From assembly GCA_022605405.1 (NCBI GenBank), contig JABYQQ010000012.1, positions 496,001 to 560,000 of the forward strand: a stretch of DNA of 64,000 nt, given 5' to 3'. Source of the stretch: Earliella scabrosa (taxonomy: Eukaryota > Basidiomycota > Agaricomycetes > Polyporales > Polyporaceae). The position numbers and the translations under genes are program-made. The stretch's first letter is position 1, and each line of letters opens with the position of its first letter. The notes under the pieces were generated by a model. That model was not told where the DNA came from and searched no databases. It saw nothing but the letters and a program-made list of their open reading frames with translations. Positions 56,622 to 64,000 of this stretch are shown here, piece by piece.

Positions 56622-58495
56622 TCAGAGAGCCGGGTGCCAGATACTCCGTCCGTTGACCGTAGCAGTCGAGGCAGTGTCTTGCGTGACAGCGTCGGGCGCA
56701 AACTTCTCGCTGAGCACGGCAAGCTTCGAGCGATACTCGTCCATGCCGATGTACGCGCCGCACATGCGCCGCTTTCCGTCGAACGCAGAGCGCCCGTGCA
56801 GGACGCGGTGATTGTCCACGACTTCAATTGCGGTCAGCGAGGGCATCGAGGTAGAGAGAATGAGCGCACGACTCACCCACCGCAGTCCCGGGAGACAGCT
56901 GCACCCAGTACTCCGAGTCGGGACTCGTCAGCAGCTTGTACCACGTCCGGAGGGCATCGTACCTGCACGAATGATGAGCGACGTTCACGAAGGCAGCAGC
57001 AAGTGATGGCGGGATACTCACCATGGCTCAACTTGGTCGGGTTGAAGATCGCGTAACACGCTCCGGTCGTCGTTGTTGAAGCGGACTTGCACTAGTTCGC
57101 CAGCCTCGTGCTTGAGAATGGGGGTGTTGCGCGTGTTGGGGGTGAAGAGAGCATCCGCCTCGCCGGCGGCATGAGTAGGCACAGGCACGGTTGACAGAAG
57201 TTCGTAGGCATCGGGGTGCAGCTCCTTCAGGATGGAGGCTACATAGAACCCATCGACAAGAAGCGTGGCACCACCAGTACCTCCTGTATGCTCGAGCAGG
57301 TGGAAGAGTTGTAACCCGCATGGATCAGTCTGACTGTGATGTCAGCGATGCACAATGTGGGAGTACGGAGTCACTGACGAAGTAGGTGGTGTCGGTATGC
57401 GCGCCAAGAGCTAATGTAGTATAGGCCGTGTCGCCCTTCGCGAGATTCGATGTGAAGTCCCAGAAGGTGCCATCTATGAGACGAAGATCAGGACCATGAC
57501 GATAACGTCGTAGGACGCAGAACGCACACTGTGTCTCTTTTATGAATCCTATCCTGCGAGACAACTCTTCCGTCGCCTCAGGGGTAGCAGGTACACCGGA
57601 AATAAAGCAGAACCCGAACTTGTCTACGCTTGATAGCCACTTGAACAAGCCATGATCGTCGGAAGCCATTGCCTCCTCGTAGCTAACAGTCGGCGGGTCC
57701 TGTAAGATTTTCGAACCCCACAAAATCTTCCTAACAATATGTGAGATCGAGTGGTCAATCATTCAAACGGATATCGCGTACTCTTTCTTCGGCTCTCGCG
57801 CCATAGGCGGATCATAGGAATTATACCGTAGCCATGACCAGGGGTATAGGGAGGTGTGGGGTTGAGAGGATGGCCCTTGACAACAGGTGAGCTGGGGAGT
57901 CAGGCGAAGAGAGGCAACATACAGTGTACTTCTAAGCCTTCGGGCTTCGACTCTACATGGCTCGGTTTGATTTCTGAGGGAATCTTTAGGCCAGTTGATA
58001 GCCGTGCGTGGTTGACACCTGCGGAAACTGACCTCAAACGTGTTCACAAGCCGTTGTTTTGTATGGGGATGGAAGCATTGCGGGCAGCGACAATGATCAC
58101 GCAGCCAAATGTGGTGGCTATATAGATTGTAGATGCGTGGGTGGTAGTAGATGAGAATACGCGGGAACATGAACTCACAATCGAGAGTAAGACGTTGAAT
58201 CCCATCCAAGAACAACCTTGCGATCATCTATCCTGCTCGAGGGTAGCTCTTTGCTTTCCGTTGGTACACTCGACGCAGAACCGGAAGATGACACTAGTGA
58301 TGAAGACGATGCCTTCAAGGTCGAAGTTGAAATGCTAGCAACACGTGCTGTCACTTGCTTCGCGCGGATCTAAGGGTGTTGGGTAGAGAGTTATGCAAGG
58401 CTAGATAGGGAACATACTTCGTTCGCATGACGACCAAAGGGCTTCTGACTTGTACGCAGTGAACCCGAGCGGACCGAAGCCAAGTAGCGATGCAT
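56622..58495 (-). CDS. TMLHE: trimethyllysine dioxygenase (carnitine biosynthesis)
   Basis: Fe(II)/2-oxoglutarate oxygenase that hydroxylates N6-trimethyllysine, the first step of carnitine synthesis. Ten exons (58495-58418, 58369-58179, 58117-58033, 57983-57923, 57875-57782, 57730-57528, 57473-57379, 57329-57022, 56962-56877, 56821-56622) give 466 residues. The N terminus MHRYLASVRSGSLRTSQKPF is an Arg/Ser-rich mitochondrial presequence. The zinc-binding GBBH-like domain has IWLRDHCRCPQCFHPHTKQR, followed by LYPWSWLRYNSYDPP and ILWGSKILQDPPTVSYEE. The catalytic part has GTFWDFTSNLAKGDTAYTTL, LGAHTDTTYF (HxD iron ligands), DPCGLQLFHLLEHTGG and DNHRVLHGRSAFDG (distal His). The FWDFTSNLAKGDTAYT stretch favours TMLH over gamma-butyrobetaine hydroxylase. 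Confidence 0.92.
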
Positions 58496-59416
58496 AACGT
58501 TTCAAATTTTAGTCGAGGATGTGTGCGGTCGCAAATGTTCAGATAATCTGACTGCCAGCGTAGTCGCTAGCTAAACGTCGTCCAGCCAGCCCGGAGGTGA
58601 GACAGCGACTCGTGAGTTGAGAGCGGGTTGAGAGGGAACGAGATGGCTGGAGTTTGTCGCCGGGCCATGACGCAGATCTCGGCCAATCTCGTCCGGGCCG
58701 GAGCTGGCCGGACGGGGAGCCATCAACGATCGCTCGCGACTCGCGAGAACTTCACCTGTATGAGCTTGTTGAATTTGTTCATCTCATCCATCATCCTCTC
58801 AGGCTTGAGCTCTAGCTCTAAGGATCCCAGCAGGACCTTTGACTCTAGCAACATGCGCGGTTTTGGAACCAGTCAGAAAAGAATAATCGGGCAACGCCAT
58901 GACGTCGACTTGCGTGACCCTGCCAGGCCATGGATGCATGGAGGTGAAGTGACAGCATCTTCCCCGCGCTGTTGGTGCCCTCGCGCCGCTGTGTAAGCTC
59001 ATGAGAAGTCCACCGTGGAGTCCAAGTAAGTACACCTGCTATAGAGAATCCCCAACATGCGTTACTTACGTGAGCCATATTTCGACACAACCATTGTCTT
59101 GTGACTTTTCACTGTATTTGTCAATAGCTCTGGATTGGGCCGAAGTTCGCCTGCACCATACATCTGCGTATGCGAGTACATCTTAGAAGGAGATGCCGTC
59201 CTGCTGATATCAAATCAGTTGCACCTCAAGTTGCTGTTCGTGTGAGTAAGTAACTCCATGCGGCGTCGTAATGGGCCAATACCCGCCTCTCGATCCACAT
59301 CCAGTCCCATGCACGTCAAGCGCATGCCATGCACGAACAGGTTGGTTGGGCTCTCGTAAGCACACTGTCTTCCGATGACTTCGCTGTGCCTTCGTGTGAG
59401 TGCCTTGGGATGGGGC
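58496..59416. other. intergenic region upstream of the epoxide hydrolase pair
   Basis: About 920 bp. A 122-codon frame at 58628-58996 (+) has no recognisable motif and was not accepted as a gene. Confidence 0.45.
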
Positions 59417-59422
59417 TATAAA
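59417..59422 (+). promoter_or_regulatory. TATA box of epoxide hydrolase copy 1
   Basis: TATAAA in ggggctataaatcccgg, about 40 bp upstream of the ATG at 59463. The spacing leaves a very short leader. Copy 2 has no equivalent box. Confidence 0.5.
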
Positions 59423-59462
59423 TCCCGGACGCTTTCAATTGAGGCTCCTCAGACATCTCTTT

Positions 59463-60672
59463 ATGGACAACGCACTGTACAAGCAAACGACCGTGCGTCG
59501 CGGACACATCTACCGGTACTATGCATCCCCTGCCACGTCGGGGATGCCTACCCTCCTCTTCCTCCATGGCTACCCTTCGACCGCTTACGACTGGCACAGA
59601 CAAGTCGAGTACTTCCAACCTCTGGGGTATGGCATTCTCGCCCCAGACTGTCTTGGAGCGGGCGGGACTGCCAAACCACTCGACGACAAGGAGTATCGAC
59701 AAACCGCTATGGCAGAAGACATTGTCGATATATTGAAGGCGGAGGGGGTCGACAAGGTCGTCGGAGTTTCTCACGACTGGTACGTTATCCTGCCGATGAT
59801 TTGTCGGCTTCGCTATTCATGCACTGTTGCAGGGGCTCAGTACTGCAATCGCGCCTGTCAATGCTCTACCCACACATGTTCTATGGCTTCGTGTGGATTG
59901 CGGTCGCCTTCATGGAGCCTTTGATGGCTCCGTTCGACATTGAAGCGAGCATGGCAGCGGCGAAAGCCGCGTATGGACTTGAGACATACGCTTATTGGCA
60001 GTTTCTGTGCCGTCCGGACGCTCACGAGATAATCAAAAAGAACGTAAGCACCGGGGATTCAATAAACTGGGAGCTGATGCAGTCGCTTATCGCTACCTGT
60101 ACAGATCGACTGCTTCCTACAGATCGTGTACCCGGAAAACCCCGATTGTTGGAAAGAGCATGCGGTCGTACGTGGCAAGTTCAACGAGCTGGTGGAGGCG
60201 AACACCCAGCTCGGACGACCGTCATGGCTGTCAGATGAGGTGCGCCGTCCGCGAGATGAACTACATACTGTGAACAATACTGATGTGATGCAGGAGTATG
60301 CCACGTTGCGTCAACATCTTCTCGTCGACGGCACTCGAGGCGGGTTGAATTGGTACGTCTCGCAGACGCACAACAACGACCTCGAGGATAATCTCCGTAA
60401 GTTCTATCCTTGCGCCCTGTCCCCGCCCAGCAAGGCTAATGGTCCCCCCTCCAGACATTCCTGAAGAACGCAAGAAGGTCGCAGCTCCATCGCTCGTGGT
60501 GCTCGCAATGCGCGACTGGATCTGCACGTCGTTCCTTGCGAAAGCCGCCATGGCTAAGTACGGAACAGAGGTCGAATATGTTGAGCTACGGACTGGGCAT
60601 TGGGCGCAGCTCGAGCGCTCGAAGGAGTTCAACGAAGCTATGCATCGTTGGTTGGAGAAATTGTCTGTTTGA
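59463..60672 (+). CDS. alpha/beta hydrolase, epoxide hydrolase-like, copy 1
   Basis: Exons 59463-59779, 59833-60043, 60105-60239, 60294-60396 and 60455-60672 give 327 residues. The oxyanion-hole motif is HGYP (FLHGYPSTAYDWHRQV), the nucleophile elbow is GVSHDWGS with Asp as nucleophile, read across intron 1, and the C-terminal TGHWAQLE supplies the His. LAMRDWICTS gives a candidate acid Asp. Asp in the nucleophile position and HGYP point to soluble epoxide hydrolases or haloalkane-dehalogenase relatives rather than esterases. The substrate is not predictable. It is the first of a tandem pair with identical exon lengths in both copies. Confidence 0.85.
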
Positions 60673-61247
60673 AGGTTGCGCTATGGAATGTGAAGAAGCG
60701 GGAAGCAGCAGGTGGACTGTTGTTGTATGACGAAGTATGTACTAGTTTCGACATGTTCCCACTCTTCTTGGTGACGTTATAATGATCGTGTAGCCCAGGG
60801 GCATGTTCATAACACTTAGGGGAATTGCTCTCCTACTGGATTCCGACCCAAGTACATGAGTCATGACGCTAACCAACGCAAAACGTGGGATTCAGTATCC
60901 AATCGCCGCCATATCTAACATGAACAGGCTTGATGGTACGGCTAGAGGTACAAGATCATTGTGGAGTAACAGACTTACGTTGTGGTAAGGGGTACGTGCG
61001 ATGTTTCCTCTACAGTTGACTGACTGTTCAAGCCCTCAGCTGGTCAGATTCAGAGCAAATATAGCAAGTATAGCAAACATCCAGGTCTTACCGGTCTGGA
61101 ACGCGGGTGACCATGCGCTCATGACATGTGCCCTCGGTGCCGTAAGCCCCTGCTGCGCTGATGACTCAGGGCCTGGTGACTGCCCTATTCACTTGGACGT
61201 ATTCTGTTCAGCTCCCCCGGGCCTTGAAGTAGGTTCGGATCCTCGCC
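60673..61247. other. spacer between the tandem epoxide hydrolases
   Basis: About 575 bp containing the 3' end of copy 1 and the promoter of copy 2. It does not resemble the region upstream of copy 1, and no TATA box was seen. Confidence 0.5.
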
Positions 61248-62452
61248 ATGGATAACGCACTGTACAAGCAAACGACCGTGCGTCGCGGACACATCTACCG
61301 GTACTACGCATCTCCTGCGACGTCGGGAAAGCCTACCCTCCTCTTCCTCCATGGCTATCCTTCGACATCTTACGATTGGCACAGACAAGTCGAGTACTTC
61401 CAACCTCTGGGATACGGCATTCTCGCCCCAGACTGTCTTGGAGCGGGCGGGACTGCCAAACCACTCGACGACAAGGAGTATCGCCAGTCCGCTATGGCAG
61501 AAGACATTGTCGATATCTTGAAGGCGGAGGGGGTCGACAAGGTCGTCGGAGTTTCTCACGACTGGTACGTTATCCTGCCGATGATTTGTCGGCTTCGCTA
61601 TTCATGCACTGTTGCAGGGGTTCAGTGCTTCAATCACGCCTATCTATGCTCTTTCCGAACATGTTCTACGGCTTCGTGTGGGTTTCGGTGGTGTTCATGG
61701 AGCCATTGAAGACACTATTCAATCTTGAAGCGGGCATGGCGGCTGCGAAAGCCGCTTTCGGAATAGAGGCCTACGCGTACTGGGAGTTTCTATGTTGGCC
61801 GGATGCGCACGGGATAATCAAGAAGAACGTGAGTACGAGGGATCCCTGTTGGGCCTCGTAAGGTCGCTCATTGCTTCCCCGCGCAGGTCGATTGTTTCCT
61901 CCAGATCACCTACCCGGAGAACCCGGACTGCTGGAAGGAATATATGGTCGTTCGTGGCAAGCTCAACGAGGCGATGGAGGCGAACATCCAGCTCGGACGA
62001 CCGTCATGGCTGTCAGATGAGGTGCGCCACCTGCGAGACGAACCGCGGTGCACAACACTGACGTGATGCAGGAGTATATTACGTTGCGCCAACACCTTCT
62101 CATCGACGGCACTCGAGGTGCGTTGAATTGGTACATTTCGCAGATGCACAACAACGACCTCGAAGATAACCTCGGTAAGTCGTTTTCTCTTCCCGCCTCC
62201 CCATATTGATACTGACGTTATGCATCCGGCGTAGAAATCCCTGAAGAACGAAAGAAGCTTCCGGCCCCGTCACTCGTAGCGCTCCCAATGCGGGACGTGC
62301 TATGCTTACCGCCCCTTGTCAAGGCCGCGATGACTAAGTGGGGAATCGAGGTCGAGTATGTCGAGCTACAAGCTGGGCATTGGGCGCAGCTCGAGCTCTC
62401 GGAAGAGTTCAACGAAGCTATGCATCGTTGGTTGGAGAGATTGTCTCCCTAA
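61248..62452 (+). CDS. alpha/beta hydrolase, epoxide hydrolase-like, copy 2
   Basis: Exons 61248-61564, 61618-61828, 61887-62021, 62072-62174 and 62235-62452 give 327 residues, with exon lengths equal to those of copy 1. It keeps HGYPSTSYDW, GVSHDWGS and AGHWAQLE. The candidate acid lies in LPMRDVLCLPPLV, where Trp-Ile-Cys of copy 1 is changed, and several cap residues differ (FCWPDAHGII), so substrate range may have shifted. Exon 1 and intron 1 are nearly identical to copy 1, while exons 2-5 are clearly more divergent. Both copies are open and correctly spliced, so neither is a pseudogene. Confidence 0.85.
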
Positions 62453-62591
62453 CAGGCGGTGTGTGGCATATCACTAAGATCTGCGGGCGGGAGCTGTATG
62501 ACGAAACCGTGCGGTTGATGTTTCGAAACGTCGTGTACATTGGACAAAGCAGACGCAGTCCTTGAAATGGGAGGTAGGGAGCAATCACCGA

Positions 62592-64000
62592 TCAACACTT
62601 GTTCTGCCGCAATGCAGTCCACACTCTCTGTTCCACGGCGGAGACCACCTCTGGGGGAGTGTTAAGGCTGAGCATGAAGTAAGCGACGTTGCCGAGCGTC
62701 CGGTAGTGGATCCCAAAGGGTGAACCGCCTGGTGCCGGCGACAGGTTACCGTCGTCCTGTACGGCAACCCTAATGGACTCCAGTATTGCCCTCGCGGAGT
62801 GGGACTGGTACCCTACGAGACAAAAGCCACCCATTAGACTGCGCCCACGACGGGAGGTTCTGAGGAGGATGTCCCTACCAGCGTCCTGATCCTTGATTTT
62901 GATGCTCAACACAGTGCCGAACGCCATGGTCTCCGCGACGTGCGTCATCCTCGACACCGCGTTGACAAACTCGGGGTCCCAAAAGCTCCACACTGCAGTC
63001 TCCCTCGCCCGCTCCGACGCAGGCTCGGGGACATTCCATCGCCTGCGCGCTTCTGTCCAAGCGTCAGTCCTGGAGAACGTCTCGACGAGTTCCAGCGTCT
63101 CGTTTGCAACTTCGCACCCGACGGGATATGCGGTGTAGCTGTGTCCGTGGAGGAGTGCGTCGACCTTGTTGTCGCTGAGGAAGGCGCGATAGATTGAGTC
63201 CGATGCGAGGGTGACGGATAGAGGAACCAGGCCACCGGTGAGGATCTTTGCATGGACGGATATGTCCGGCGTCACACCGAGCAGGGGGTGTGTGGTCGGC
63301 AAGCCGAGGCGATAGAGCCCAACGAAGACCTCGTCGAAGATCACGGGAAGCCCGGACCACTCTGAGGGAGACGATGATCGTGATGACGAAGGGGATGAGC
63401 GCACCGCGTCGATAAGGACGCGCTGGAATAGCGGATCGACGAAGATCATCCCACCTGCACCCATTACGATGGGCTCCAGGATGAGCGCGGCGATGGTGGG
63501 TCCATCGCCATTTTCTAGCCTTTGCAGGGTACGCTCGATGTAGCCCCGATAGACTGCTGCGAGCGGGGATTTGAGCCGTTCCTCTACGTTGTACGTCCAC
63601 GGGAGCGAGACTGTGGCCACATCCGCCACACCGTCCTCTGTTTCGGCAGCGATGGCAGGCGGGAGGCTCACGACGGTGCGGCCTCCACGGATGGACACGG
63701 TAGGCGGGTCGAACCAGTAGCCCTTGGCGTCGTGCCATTCGCAGGTGTACACGCCCTCCTCGCACGCGTCCATCGCACCGATAGTGTCGCCGTGATAGCT
63801 CCCTTTCAGGCCCAGGATGCCTAGGTTCTTCCTTGGCGGACCACCCAATGTCCCGGCTTCGCGTGTGGCGAACGCGCGGAGCGCCATCTTGATCGCGACC
63901 TCCATGCCTGTCGAGCCGTCATCGGAGAAGAATGCGCGCGATGCCCAGCCGCGCCCTGGCCCGTCCTGTACGAGCCGTTCGGCGAGTTTGAGGGCGGGAA
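62592..64000 (-). CDS. BIO3: diaminopelargonic acid aminotransferase (biotin synthesis), 5' end outside window
   Basis: PLP enzyme that makes 7,8-diaminopelargonate; in many fungi it is fused behind dethiobiotin synthetase (bioDA). The visible part is one exon of about 470 codons running off the right edge: RAFFSDDGSTGMEVAIKMAL, GLKGSYHGDTIGAMDACE, LILEPIVMGAGGMIFVDPLF, PVIFDEVFVGLYRLG (PLP-contacting Asp), then HAKILTGGLVPLSVTLAS with the Schiff-base Lys, HGHSYTAYPVGC and a stop after LRQNKC. The long insert between the N-terminal aminotransferase part and GPTIAALILEP matches the fungal BIO type. A Ser-rich stretch near 63390 is in frame and could be an insertion rather than an intron. Whether the synthetase half is fused upstream cannot be seen. 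Confidence 0.9.
   Translation of the reverse strand, partial: PALKLAERLVQDGPGRGWASRAFFSDDGSTGMEVAIKMALRAFATREAGTLGGPPRKNLGILGLKGSYHGDTIGAMDACEEGVYTCEWHDAKGYWFDPPTVSIRGGRTVVSLPPAIAAETEDGVADVATVSLPWTYNVEERLKSPLAAVYRGYIERTLQRLENGDGPTIAALILEPIVMGAGGMIFVDPLFQRVLIDAVRSSPSSSRSSSPSEWSGLPVIFDEVFVGLYRLGLPTTHPLLGVTPDISVHAKILTGGLVPLSVTLASDSIYRAFLSDNKVDALLHGHSYTAYPVGCEVANETLELVETFSRTDAWTEARRRWNVPEPASERARETAVWSFWDPEFVNAVSRMTHVAETMAFGTVLSIKIKDQDAGRDILLRTSRRGRSLMGGFCLVGYQSHSARAILESIRVAVQDDGNLSPAPGGSPFGIHYRTLGNVAYFMLSLNTPPEVVSAVEQRVWTALRQNKC

Noticed and set aside
58628..58996. 122-codon + strand ORF upstream of the epoxide hydrolases
   Set aside because: No motif, weak start context, and no splice or promoter support; left as intergenic.
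1..64000. CRISPR arrays, bacterial operon signals, prophage or rRNA genes
   Set aside because: No regularly spaced repeats, Shine-Dalgarno-type organisation or rRNA-like sequence; the window is intron-rich eukaryotic DNA.

Overview
The window is nuclear DNA of a filamentous basidiomycete, most likely an Agaricomycete. Almost every gene is cut by many 45-70 nt GT-AG introns, intergenic spacers are short, and the DNA is GC-rich. Housekeeping genes are fungal or eukaryotic (ARPC2, eIF4B, uS10, AP-3 beta, SWI1, CWH43), and several accessory families look like ones typical of mushroom-forming fungi (DUF6532-like, DUF6533-like, Crinkler/RHS-like P-loop NTPases). Gene models were spliced by hand from GT-AG or GC-AG signals, reading-frame continuity and remembered family motifs. 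No search or alignment program was run.

Left part (1-33.6 kb), mostly conserved core genes: ARPC2 (-, runs off the left edge), eIF4B (+), ribosomal protein uS10/RPS20 (-), splicing factor SAF4/CCDC130 (+), a CobW/COG0523 metallochaperone GTPase (+), an F-box protein (-), a J-domain protein (+), a Zn2Cys6 transcription factor (-), a DUF6532-like acidic protein with a ladder of phase-0 micro-exons (-), a TMEM41/VTT membrane protein (+), a 4.2 kb gene-free GC-rich interval, the ARID subunit SWI1 (+) and the AP-3 beta sub-unit (+).

Middle (33.6-39.6 kb): a gene-poor island holding one unknown gene. It is bracketed by two degenerate direct copies of the AP-3 beta / CWH43 convergent 3' junction, which suggests that the two genes were once adjacent and were pushed apart by a duplication or insertion.

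Right part (39.5-64 kb): CWH43 (-; GPI-lipid remodelling), a P-loop NTPase of Crinkler/RHS type (+), a Nudix CoA-pyrophosphatase-like gene (+), a DUF6533-like membrane protein (+) with decayed copies of its 3' end nearby, a small zinc-finger-like protein (+), a second P-loop NTPase (-) with an intron at exactly the same codon of the Walker A loop, trimethyllysine dioxygenase (-; carnitine synthesis), two tandem epoxide-hydrolase-like genes (+), and the aminotransferase part of a biotin-synthesis gene (-, runs off the right edge).

The most distinctive signals are the shared Walker A intron in the two NTPases, the duplicated 3' junction around the island, the repeated symmetric micro-exons, three GC-AG introns, and the near-identical 5' ends of the epoxide hydrolase pair.
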